Assembly (NCBI GenBank): GCA_947683425.1
Contig: CANTUQ010000081.1
Span: forward strand, 7,374,501 to 7,438,500
Direction of reading: 5' to 3'
Source of the DNA: Excoecaria cochinchinensis
Lineage: Eukaryota; Streptophyta; Magnoliopsida; Malpighiales; Euphorbiaceae
Length of the DNA: 64,000 nt
Positions within the stretch are counted from its first letter, which is position 1. Every line of letters starts with the position of its first letter. A program made the position numbers and the translations under genes. Under the pieces are notes generated by a model, which saw nothing but the letters and a program-made list of their open reading frames with translations, was not told the origin of the DNA and searched no databases. Shown piece after piece: positions 22,914-34,777 of the stretch.

Positions 22914-25900
22914 GGTTGGAATATCATATTTCTCTAGAGAAATCCCTAGAATTCCAGCAACTCTCCTTCTCCTCCACAAGTCATAATTCCTCATCTTGAA
23001 TTTTCCTCCATTTTCTTCAATTTTCTCTTCATCTCTCCCCAAATCCAAGCCTCTTAAGCAAATTTTAGCCTCTCTAGAATCTGATGGTGGTGATTAGAGT
23101 TTATTTGGTGGATTAAAAGTGGGAAAAAGCAAGTGATAAAGGTTATGTCTTAAAAATGAGGTAAGTGATTTAGGGTTCTATAATTTGATTTAAAGGTTCC
23201 TAAGGGTATTTTTAGATGTGTAGAGTATGTTTATGAAGTTATTTTGTAAAAAGGAAGCAAGATTTTGAGTAAATCTTGATGAACATATTCGGCCACCTTA
23301 GGTTTTCAAAAGGAAGGAAGTTGTTTCATGGGTTAAAGGCTATAGAAAGGAAGCCTAAGGAATGGAGATCAAGGAAATAAGGTTAGTGTATACAATATCC
23401 TTCTTTTTTCCATTAAGAATGCATAATTTTAGATTATGTTTAAGCATAAAGTATGTGAAATATGCATGTATAATTGAATTTAACTTGATAATCATGATTA
23501 ATGGACTTAAATAAATGTATAAATTTGCTTAAGATAAATTAAAACATTATGGTATGAAAATTCTAACGTAGGCCGAATGGAAACATAAGGAATACTTAAA
23601 GATTCTTAAGTGTTTATGGCATATAAATGATGTTTATAATGTGTATAAACTATGTAATGTATGATGGAATGATTAAAGGGATGAAAAACAAACATAGTGA
23701 ATTAATGTAGTGATGGCTGAATGGAATATTAAAGGAATAAATGAGGTATGTTGGTTAATAAGGCATGTAATTGATATTTATGATAAATGTAACATGTAAA
23801 TGACATGAAAAAGTGATTAAGTGAATTAGAAATGATTATAGTGTAAAATGAATACCTTGGCCGAATGTGATTTATGGGATTATTAATGTGTATTTTGATG
23901 TTTAATTACTTATAATAGCATAAAATGAATAATTAGTGATAAATGAGTGTTTATGCAAAATTATAAGTTAATATGATATATTGGCCGAATTATGTATGTT
24001 GACATAATGTGAAATTTAAGTGAAATTATGATGATATTTGCCCTTATTAGTAGTCTGGTAGTGAAATCTAGTCCAGGATATAATTGGCTAGCCATAGGAA
24101 TTCCACACCGCGATACGAGTCATGGCAACTCACTATTGATAGGCCAATGAAGGTCTGTTACAGTGTATAGTGAATAAAGTGATCAGTGTAGTGCAGTGCA
24201 GTGATAAATGGTCCTATTGGGATCATTTCATAGTGTAATGGATCTGTGGGGTCCATGTCCCACATATTCGGTCAATAGATTTTCTATCGGGTGCATACTA
24301 GTAGCATAATGTTAATTAATTGATAAAATTGATTAAAATAGTGATAAATAAGAAAATGAGTGAAAATGGGACTAAATTGGAATAAATAGAAAGTTTAGGG
24401 GTAAAATGGTAAATTGACATTAATTAGGTAAAAGTGGTAAAATTAAGAAAAAAGTGTAATGATAAGGGTAATTTGGGAATTTGGATAAAATATGAGGTTA
24501 AAATGGTAATTTAGTATAAAAGTGGCAAATTAGGGACCTAAATGTAATTTGGTAAATTTATAAGGTTAAAAATGGAATTTAAGTGTAATAAAGGGTAAAT
24601 TTGTAATTAAGAATAATTAAAAAGGGTAAAAGTGGAAAATAAGAATAAGAAAGGTTAAAATTGTAAATTATGTATAATTAGGGGTATAATGGTAATTAAG
24701 TGAAAAAAATGAGGACATAAAGTGAATTATTGAAAGAAGGGACATAGATGGAATTATTGTAAAAGTGGGGACATAGATGGGATTAATGGAAACGATGTGG
24801 ACATAATTGGAAATTAAGGAAAAAGAATAAGGACTTAAATGTAAATACTGAAATGGTAAGTTTAAATAAAGGTTTAAAATGTAAATAGCGAATAATATGA
24901 TTTAATGAGTGAATATGAACTTAAATTAATAAATTTATTAACCAAATATGATTAATGATTTAATAGAAAGTAATATTAATAAATTAAGATTTATTAGTGT
25001 CATAATTGCAATTTTAGTGAATTGGAATGGTAACATGGGATTGAAGGATGAAACAAGTACTAAAGTGTAATTTGATTTAAAATATTCTGGTAAGGGCTAA
25101 ATGGTAATTGGCATGCCAAATAATTAATTTAGGTAATAATGGAATTAAGTAGTGGCATTTTTGTAAATATGAGTAATTTAAGGGTAAAATCATGTATTGA
25201 TAGAAGTTCAGGGACCTAATCATAAAGTTTACAATAGTAAAGCTAATTAGGATATTATAGTGTAATTAATAGTTGACCTAGATATTGATTGCATATTTGA
25301 TAATTAGCGAATAAATAATCACTCAAATTCGAATATTGTAGCATAAATAATTAATAAGTGAATAATGGTTTTAATTGATCTAAGGTATAATTAGGCATGT
25401 GCGTGTAATTTAATTAAGTTATAAAGTGACATAATTAAAAATAAGATTTAATGAGGGGCAAATATGTGAATTAGTGACACTACTGTGAATAAGTGGAAAG
25501 TGAGGTATATAAAGGTAATTGTTTCAAATAGTGTTTGTATAAGAATCTAATAGTACATTAAATAAAGGATGGACTATTGAAGGAGAATATTACAATATTA
25601 ATTAGGATATATTATTATCAGTTAAGAGATGAAAAATAGAAATTAATAAGTTTAATAATGAGAATAATAATAATGATAATATTAATAAAGTGAAATAGAA
25701 AGATAAATTTGTAATTGTGGTAAATATAGAGGACTAAATTGTGAATTAATCATAGTAAGATTTATTAAAAAGGGGCCTTAATGAATTAAGTTAAAGTGCA
25801 GGGTTATTGAATAAAGGTTCATAAAGAATTAATGAAATTAATTGTATGATGTGCTAAATTAGAATATTAAAAGTATTTAATTAAGTATAATGGGAATAAT

Positions 25901-27216
25901 AAATGTTAGGGTAGAGTGATAGATGGTAATGTAATTAATCGGAAAGTTTCAATATAAAAAAAGAAATTAACAGACCCATTATAATGTTAATTATATAAGT
26001 AAATGAAATTGAAAACGAATTTATGCATTATTAATGGAACTATAAGAATGACAATAATAAATTGTGGATTAGATAATTCTTAATATTAATATAAAATCTA
26101 TACTATTGATTAATTGATAAGGAATCTCTAGAGTAAATGATAAAATTGATGATAATGTTAGTAATAATGGAAATAATATTGGTCAAGAAAGAAATAAAAG
26201 AATAATGATGGAACAATAAGTACTCAAATAAGTTAGTGATTGAATTATGGTGTTAATCATCAAAGAATGAATACGACTCATAATTGATTAAAGTTAAGTA
26301 ATCCAGTGAAGGACTTAATATAGTGAAAACGTATTAGTGCAAAAGAGATAGTGTAATTCAAAAGAGTAAAGAAAGTGTTTAGAACATAAAGAAAGTAATA
26401 ATAGTAAACCAGTGTCACTAATATCAAAAACAATAACTATTTAATAAGTGATTCAGTAAACAATAGAGTGTCCGAAATTATACCGTAATTAGATGTATAA
26501 ACTTAATGGGAGGGAATCCAAAAGTTATTAACATAGATCAAGAAAAAAAAAAGGATTATTATGAAATAGATTGTTAGTTAACAAACTAAACAAAAATGTT
26601 AAAATGGCAAAGATTATTAGTGTATATAATAAAGATATTGATAATAGAAATAAAAAGGGTAAAATAAGTGATAAGGAATAGTTACAGGAACATCAACAAA
26701 TGGATATATTTATAATATAATTACAAAATTGTCAACAAAGTTACTCCCCAAAGTAATGGAAAGAACGCAACAATAATATATCGTAAAAGGTTAACAGTGT
26801 GAGCGATAGTGATATTGATAATAGTATAATAGCAATTAAAGTGGTTACAGTGATAGTGAATAAGGTAAAGATAATGATCAATGTAAAAGTGTATAATAAC
26901 TATCTAAAAGACTTAAAAAAAGTAATATTCCCATAATTCAAATAAAGAAAAATGTTTGTGTGTGCATACATATAGTATTAGTGTGGAAAATTTAGGATAT
27001 GTATCCACCACTGGGCATTTTAATGCTCAGCGCGTAGAATGTTATGCGCGCAAGTTATGATAGTTTAGTCGTGGCCGAAGGCATTGTGAAAATAAAAGAA
27101 ATGGTCGATAGCAAGGATTGAAGGATTGGCATGGCATGTATACGACCACAGTAGAGCAAAGCAATGGAAGATGGTTTAAGTATGTGGTTTGTATGTTAGT
27201 GTATTGCTACGATTTG

Positions 27217-27218
<2 letters not shown>

Positions 27219-27256
<38 letters not shown>
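27219..27256. repeat. (AT)n microsatellite
   Basis: About 18 uninterrupted AT units inside the long LTR. It is absent at the matching place of the inverted copy, where the Tat LTR 28319-31042 is nearby. Confidence 0.9.
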
Positions 27257-27260
<4 letters not shown>

Positions 27261-27376
27261 GTTTCTTATTGTGAAAAAAAAAATTCCTACAGAATTATCA
27301 AGTGCTTTTTAGTGACTATTAGTGCAGTGCTGTGACATCCGGTATCCGTATCATTTACGGTTATAAGGGTGTTACA

Positions 27377-28145
27377 ATAGGTACTTGAAGGTACAAAGCA
27401 TATAAATGCCTCGAACGGGTACTATAGTATAGGTACCCAAAGGTACAAAGCATATAAATACCTAAATGTATACTATACTATAGGTATTCAAAGGTACAAG
27501 AGGACACCATAGGTGTCGAACTGTAAACAGGTGCATCATAGCCCTATTAGCATGCCTATCTATCCACCTTCAAAGGATGGATAATGAGAATTATGATAGA
27601 TACCCGAAGGCACAAAATGTATAAATACCTGAAGGTATACTATACTATAGGTACCCAAAGGTACAAGAGGGCACCATAACTATTGAACGGTAGGCAGCTA
27701 CATCTGTAACCCTTATAAGCATGCTTATTTATCCACGATAAAGTCAAATAAGCAGGCAACTGTAATCATATTTCTTTTTACATCACCTTTTTAATCTTTA
27801 AATATTAAATAGATCATTCATGTACATAACGTTCATATAACCAATATATGTACATGTATAAACATAAATTTGTGCTTTTATTCCATATAAATGCGTAAGC
27901 ATCAATTATGTTCAAGCATTCACTTTACATATACTTTGTTCAAATCATTATCCCTATATATATTGCATGTTAAATGCATATTTAGTCAACATATACCTTT
28001 AAACATGTGTTAGATAAGCATCATAAGCCATGGGGAAAATCTAGGATAAATTTGGGGTCATGTAACTCAATTTTGGATGGCATATACAGGGCTGTTTATA
28101 TGGGTTTGATCTTGATTTTTGACATGATAAATGAAATATTTAGTC
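27377..28145 (-). repeat. LTR fragment with repeated small hairpins, between the inverted LTRs
   Basis: Several GGTACC-type stems (GTACC-caaa-GGTAC, ATACC-tgaa-GGTAT) alternate with the phrase ACTATACTATAG. Two GCATGC boxes follow (near 27553 and 27720), each beside a TCCAC/TATCC word. The content matches the hairpin-array zone of the chromovirus-type LTRs, in minus orientation. There is no coding. Confidence 0.5.
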
Positions 28146-29579
28146 TGTAACACCCTTATACTCGTAAATAATATGAATCCCGGATGTCACAACAATACAC
28201 TGCATTGCCATTCACTGATGATGCCCTCGACAGCTATGGATTTTTTTTTTTTTACAAACACAACAATACATACACAATAACATAACAATACATTAACACA
28301 TAAATTACCTATCCATACTGTGACGCGCGCCGAACCTCGTGGGATGCCCCGGAGGCCCGCTCTTAGGGCTTTCGGGAGAGGTTCATAAAAAACTTGTAAG
28401 AAATTACAAGGGCATCTATTTTGAACAACAAGGAGATTTCACGGAGTCACCACCCAATAGAACATTGGGAAAGTTCGTCTAGCCTCAGTGAGCCTAAGAC
28501 AGCGCTGCTATATCCATTTTGGGCAAGCCAGAGGGGTCTTGGAGGTCCCATCCTAATAGAACATTAGGATGACCCTCTCGCCTCGTGGAGCCTAGGACTA
28601 TGCAAGTTAAAGCCTTTTTACGGGACACAAATGGTGTCTTGGAAGTTCCATTCCAATGAAACATTGAAATGGTCCTCTCGCCTCGTTGAGCCCAAAGACC
28701 AGAGATAGTTCGGGACTTCTCATTTATTCATACCTTGATTAAGTTAAAATTGAGTTTTGAATTTAGGTTTTCACCCTTTTTCTCATACGTTTCGGTGCAA
28801 TAATTAAAGTTGGTCATCCAAGGAAAGCGGTAAATGAAAGCATAATTAACGTAAAGTACATAAAAATAAATTACAACAAAATTAGGGGCATAATACAACC
28901 CCCATTGTAAAATAAAGGTAAATCATGCATAAAACGGGTTATTTATTAAGAGTGAGGACATTGGTCCTCGCATGCATAATTAAAGAAAATAATTTTGAAG
29001 TGACAATTTATTTGGATGAAAAATTAGAACATTGGTTCCATTTTATTAGAAAAAATCCCAATTTATTTAATATAAATATTTTATGCGACTTTTTAATTAA
29101 TGTGCATGAAAATAAATAAATTTATTACAAATTACATATTAAATAATAAAAGCAAATGAAATTAAAATAATACTAATAATGCTAAAAATACTAAAAGATA
29201 TAAACTCCACCAAAATGGTGTCTTCAAACTTCCATGGGCTCGCACTTGGCATTGAAAATGCTCATACATGAAAAATAAGTATTAAAATAAAAACATAAAT
29301 AAAGATGATGTTAGTAATAAAAAAATGAATTAAACATGTAACATGTAAAAAATGAATTAAAATAAATAAAACAACATGCATAATGTATGACAAATTAATT
29401 AAATGGCATAATAAAATATAACTTAACACATGAACAATTTAACATGCATAAATAATAAAAATAACAACAATAGAATTCAACATGCATGAAAACATGAAAA
29501 TAATAATGATGATGACAAAAATAATAAATTATAATAATAAACAAAACTAATAAAAATAATAATGATGATAGTAATGACA

Positions 29580-29684
29580 AATAATAATAATAATAATGAT
29601 AACACTAATCACAATAATAATAACAAATAATAATAATGATGATAATTATATCAAAGAATATGAACAATCAAATTAAATATGCAA

Positions 29685-29735
<51 letters not shown>

Positions 29736-29778
29736 GCATCAAAAAATATGAACAATCAAATTAAATATGCAAGTAATG

Positions 29779-29851
<73 letters not shown>

Positions 29852-29905
29852 TGGTAATAATAATAGTAAATTATAATAATAATGATGATAATAATAATAT
29901 TAATG
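29580..29905. repeat. (AAT)n microsatellite block, duplicated
   Basis: Two long AAT runs (29686-29735 and 29778-29848) are each preceded by the same roughly 37-base unique segment ending AATATGCAAGTAAT. The (Asn)n ORF across it is an artefact of the repeat. Confidence 0.85.
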
Positions 29906-30704
29906 ATAATAATAATATATGAATAAAAATAATGGCAAGAATATGAACATGAACAATTAAATAAGAAATAAGAATAAGAAATAATAATATAAACAATTAA
30001 ATAAAAAATTAAGAATAAGAAATAATAATAAAAGATTAAGAATAAGAAATAATGATATGAACAACTAAATAAAAGATTAAGAAATAAAAAGTAAAATAAA
30101 TAATAGATCTAAAACAATTTACATGATAGCTAACTAATTTTAAACAAAAATAAATTGAAAATTAAATTAAAAGTTGAGCCAAGAATGCTTACCCTCAAAT
30201 TTGATGTGATGAATGAAGTTGTATGATAATTTCCTTGCTTTGATTTAATAAAATAAAATATATAATGAAATTTTAACCCAAGAACAAATAATTAATTTAT
30301 TTATCTTAAGGAAAAATTATGAAAATCAAGAAGTAAAGAAAATTCACAAGAGCAAATAATTGATTTATTTGTCTCAAGAATTAACTTAAAAAATCAAATT
30401 AGAACACTTGGAGAATTTTTCTTGAAAAACAAAAAATAAGAAGAAGAAGAAGATGAAGAAGAGAGAAAAACAATATTTTTCTTAAGAAAAATCCCCCCTC
30501 AAATCCTCACTAAAAACCCCTTTTTATACATAAAAAAACCCAAAGAAAATCAGATTTTTATTAAATTGAATTAAATAAATTTAATTGCAATAATCACAAA
30601 AAACTCACGAATTTGAAGGGTTTGGAAAATAAAAGGTTTTTGCATTAAATTACACAAAAAAAATGAAGAAAAAAATCAAATTTTAGGCCAAAAATCGGAA
30701 AAAC

Positions 30705-30800
30705 AGCAGATCGGCCGTCTGAGGGGCACGCAGGGGCGAACGACGGGCGTCGCGCGCGCGCCCAGCGCTGGGCGCGCGCTGCCTCAGCCCGACACTCGCG
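30705..30800. repeat. GC island with a 26-bp perfect palindrome
   Basis: Nearly pure GC in an AT-rich LTR. 30754-30779 is a perfect palindrome centred on CCCAGCGCTGGG with GC-repeat arms. It occupies a place in this Tat LTR similar to the GC islands at 46.3-49.1 kb and 55.1-55.3 kb. Confidence 0.8.
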
Positions 30801-32020
30801 ATTTTTCGAATTTTTTTTTCTTTTAATAATACAACAATTTCAAAACATACCCTTTTTGTCTCAAAAATAATTTTTAAAACATTTAAAATATTTTTTAAAA
30901 TACATTTTTATTTATTTCTAATAAATCAATTTGACAAGGAAATCATCACTTTCAACTTTCATTTTTTTGCCTATAAATAGGCACACTTAATTTTATCATT
31001 GGGTAATCCTGATCTAGGCTGACTCGGGACCCGGTGTCTATAGTTGCCCTACCTTCCCCAACTACGCTCGTATACATGCCTTGCAAATCCTTCGGTCCTT
31101 GCTGTTGCTCAATCTTCAATTGCTTCTACGTCTTCGGCCACGTCTAACTATTATAACCTGCGCGCATTTAACACACTACGCGCTGAGCATTAAAATGCCC
31201 AGTGGTGGATACTTATCCTAAGTTTTCCATACTAATCCTATATACTTTATCACTTAATTGTTCTATTGTATGTAGGTTATGGGGTCAATTATTTCTAAAT
31301 CTTTTAAATAGTTTATAGCATACTTTTGTGACGCTCACTATTTTTATCTTTATCACTATCACTATTATCACTAATCAATGTCTTTACCTTTAGCACTACA
31401 CTATAATATATTAATCGCTATCATGCTATTGACAATTTCACTATCTCTTACACAGTTAACCATTACACTTATCGATTTCACTATCATTTACACTGTTAAT
31501 CTTTAATGTTGTCAATTTCACTATTATTTGTCAATTTCGGTGCTTTACCTTATTTAGTGGTTCTATTATTTTCATTACTATTATCACTAACTTTATCATG
31601 TGCACTAATGACTCTTGTCGCTTAACACTTTGTTCGGTTTGTCATTTACGATCAATTTCATATGTATCTCTTTTTAATACGTTTATCTTTGTAAATAACC
31701 GATTAGATTCATTCCTTAATGAATGCTCAATTACAATTTAATTTCGGATAGTAAATTGTTTATCAACTTACTTAATAATTTATCATTATTTCACTACTAG
31801 TAATACTAATCAAATACTATTACTTTCTTTACGTTTCTAACATTTCATTTGCTCTTTTACACTACACTAACTCTCTTACGCTAATATTATTTACTATGTT
31901 AAATCTTCCAATAAGTCGTTTACTTAAATTAATTTCGATTGCATTTATTCTTGTGTGGTTATCACTATACTTTAATCACTATCTTATTTCTTCCTTTACT
32001 ATTTCGATTCTACACTTATC

Positions 32021-32584
32021 AATAATTTTACGTTACAATATCACTTATCAATTTCATTTCATTTAGACACTCGTTTGTTTAACAATTTTCACTTATCACT
32101 TAACTATCGATTGGCCTATAACCGTCTATTTTTACTATTCATTTGGTCCACATATACGTCATTATAAATTTCATTACTAATATATTATTTCTTATTCGAC
32201 TTTGGTCACTTATATTATTATTCACAATAATGGCCAGTCTATTTTCTTTTATCTTAACACTATTTATTAATCGCTCTATCCTTTATCACTTTTACTATTA
32301 TCAATAATTTTACTTTACAATATCACTTATCAATTTCATTTCATTTAGACACTCGTTTGTTTAACAATTTTCACTTATCACTTAACTATCGATTGGCCTA
32401 TAACCGTCTATTTTTACTATTCATTTGGTCCACATATACGTCATTATAAATTTCATTACTAATATATTATTTCTTATTCGACTTTGGTCACTTATATTAT
32501 TATTCACAATAATAGCCAGACTATTTTCTTTTATCTTAACACTATTTATTAATCGCTCTATCCTTTATCACTTTTACTATAAAA
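32021..32584. repeat. 282-bp direct tandem duplication
   Basis: 32021-32302 and 32303-32584 are nearly identical, with only a few single-base changes. It lies in the right long LTR just left of the Tekay-type element. Confidence 0.88.
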
Positions 32585-32671
32585 ATCTTTATTTCCCAAT
32601 ATACTCAATTAGCCTCCTAATAATTAACGTTACAATTTAATCTCTCTATGTTTCTTACAATTTAAAACACT

Positions 32672-32676
32672 ATCTT
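32672..32676. repeat. Left target-site duplication ATCTT
   Basis: Matches 42395-42399 exactly, directly outside both LTRs. Confidence 0.9.
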
Positions 32677-33596
32677 TGTCACACCCCGTTTGCCCCCTAG
32701 TAGAATGAGCCTGTCTGTCTGTATGTATGTATAAGCATTCGCATGTGTTCCGCATAACATAAGGGTATTTTAGTAAAAATGTATGTTTTTGGGTTTATTA
32801 TTATGTGGGTGCATACATGGCATTAGTATGTGATTTAATTGGGAATCGCTTGTGTACATTGGAGCATACCATTGTAGGGTGTTTTTAGTTGAGTTTGCTT
32901 TAGGTGTGTGTAATGCATGTTAGTTTGGGTTTGAGTGGTTAGCTTCACCAATTAGAATTGGACACATACTTAGGGCAGAGAAAGGAAAAAGAAAAGGGAA
33001 TGAAAGAAAGGAAATTCAGATTTACGTTTCTTTCTTTTCTTCTCATCACCCTCTTCTTCTTCTTCATTTTCTTTACTCTAAGAATTGTGGTTTTGATTCA
33101 AGCTTGATTTGGTGGAGTCAATCTCTCCTTGCATCTTCTAATTTGGTTAGTATGTATCTTTGTCTTTGTCTTACTGTAATTTTCTTCTTCTTCATTGAGT
33201 TTAGGTTTAACTTAGGGTTTGCATTGCTGTGTTTGTGTTCTAGCTGAAGCTCCTCGTGATCCAAAGGGTAAAGAGGTTGCTGGACCTAGTGGAGCTAAGT
33301 GATAGAAGCTTAGATTTCAGGTTTGGGAATTATTGATTGTGATTTGTGTGATTTTGAGTTTACTGTAAAATTTTAGGGTTTATGTTCTTGAATAGCTTCA
33401 ATGCATGTATTCTTGATTTGGTTGTTTAATTGCTAAATTGAGGTATTTGTATATTGTTTATGTTAATTTTGTTGTCTACTGGAAGGTAAGATCGGGTTGT
33501 TTAGTTTTGAATCAAGTTTGGGATCGATTTCTGGGTTCTGAGAATTCTGGAAATGGGAAAATCGCGTTACTGATGAATTTTCCCGTTTCCAGATCA

Positions 33597-34000
33597 GTGT
33601 CGCGTGACTCACCAAGAATAGAGGCAAGTCACGAGACGTGACCTCAGGTCATGCCTCGTGACCTGCTAGCTTGAGTCCGGTCACGAGTTGTGGCTGCCTG
33701 TCACAACTTGTGACCAGCTGAAATGAAGCGAGTCACGAGACGTGACTCCCCATCACGCCTCGTGACCGGCTGAGTGTAGGCGTGTCGTGTGATCTGTTGA
33801 AGAGAGAAGCAAGTCACGAGACGTGACGTCCAGTCACGTCGCGTGACCTACGAGAGCGCCGCGTGATCTGCTAGATCACGTCGCGTGATCTGCGAGAGAC
33901 GAGGCATGATCCACGAGGAACAGAGCAAGTCACGAGGCGTGACCCTCAGTTACGTCTCGTGACCTGCCCTGTGAGGAGGCCAGTCATGCCTTGTGACCAG
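33597..34000. repeat. Palindrome island, 5' LTR
   Basis: About a dozen copies of words such as GTCACGAGACGTGAC, CACGCCTCGTGACC and GATCACGTCGCGTGATC. Several differ from the 3' LTR copy only by C-to-T or G-to-A at CpG. Confidence 0.8.
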
Positions 34001-34261
34001 CCAATCTCGCCCGTTTCCCCGTTCTGCTCTTTTTTCGAAATTTTCCCAGCTTTTGACTCAGAAATGAATTTGGTGTTTCTTCTGTATGGATTTATATTGA
34101 GGTATGATGCATGCCATACTTTTATATGCTTTGATATAAATGATACCATGAATTTCTGATGAATTCTATTCCGTACTCTGAAATGTGATTTGAATGAGCA
34201 TAACCTGCTAGAGTCAAGTAAGTGGATAGTTAGGCATGCCTAATAGAGTCTTTAGCTGCAG

Positions 34262-34462
34262 CCCTCAGTTCAGTTTGGACCCCAATCAGCTCCCCGTTTG
34301 GTTCCTCGCGAACCCTTCAGTATTAGGATCTTGTTTAAGATCCCCTCAGTATAATTATATAATAATATGTTTTGATTAATGAAATGACTTTTGATTTGTA
34401 CCTGTGAGGTACCCTCAGTATTCGATTCGTACCCGTAAGGTACCTTCAGTACACTCGTTATC
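34262..34462 (+). other. Hairpin array with constant linker, 5' LTR
   Basis: Successive stems GGTTC-ctcgc-GAACC, GGATCTT-gttt-AAGATCC, ACCT-gtg-AGGT and GTACC-cgtaa-GGTAC are each followed by the linker C(C/T)TCAGTA. A fifth stem (GGACC/GGTCC) is intact only in the 3' LTR. Stems vary while the linker stays constant. Confidence 0.7.
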
Positions 34463-34736
34463 CACTATCTAGAGTCAGCAGGTGTTCTTTAAATGTTTAA
34501 TAGAATTGTTCTGATCTGATTTGACTATTAATTGGAACATCTGAATGAGTTTAATGATGAAATACATGTTGGATTATACTGGCATGGATGCGATTATGAG
34601 ATGCTGATTGTATGGCTTTTAAATATGAGCATGTTTATATGGATTATGTTATAGCCTTTGCATTCTACCATTGTGAATGTGTTATGCCTTGACGACCATT
34701 GTGAATGGCCGTCCATTATTTATGTGTGTTTCCCCA

Positions 34737-34777
34737 CTAAGCGTTTATCGCTTAGCATGGTGTTTTTACCCGTGCAG
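34737..34777 (+). other. Double hairpin plus CAG-GT, 5' LTR
   Basis: CTAAGCG-TTTAT-CGCTTAG (34737-34755) precedes GGT-gtttt-ACC and CCGTGCAG, with AG at 34776-34777 followed by GT. It resembles a 3' splice site with a pyrimidine-rich loop just upstream. Confidence 0.6.

Larger units (their letters stand above)
22060..27376 (+). repeat. Long strand-asymmetric LTR, left copy
   Basis: The right end is firm: GTTATAAGGGTGTTACA at 27376. The left end is uncertain, because the inverted partner (28146 onward) is truncated before reaching it. A TATATAAA box (22906) precedes a pyrimidine-rich leader. The part at 24350-26950 is nearly free of C on this strand and built of drifting phrases like GGTAAAATGGTAATT. 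Short hairpins (GGATC/GGTCC pairs) lie at 24060-24300. No coding region was found. Confidence 0.6.
28319..31042 (-). mobile_element. Lone Tat/Ogre-type LTR
   Basis: It begins TGTGACGCGCGCC and ends GTGTCTATA, co-linear with the Tat LTR at 53032-55514, 2724 bp. It is flanked on both sides by the long inverted LTR rather than by Tat internal sequence, so it behaves as a solo LTR. No 5-bp duplication is evident (CATAC against GTTGC). It holds an AAT microsatellite and a 26-bp GC palindrome. Confidence 0.7.

Noticed and set aside
29679..29876. Poly-Ile/poly-Asn ORF
   Set aside because: Translation of the AAT microsatellite.
28314..31047. Target duplication for the lone Tat LTR
   Set aside because: Flanks CATAC and GTTGC do not match; the edge may have eroded, so no duplication is claimed.
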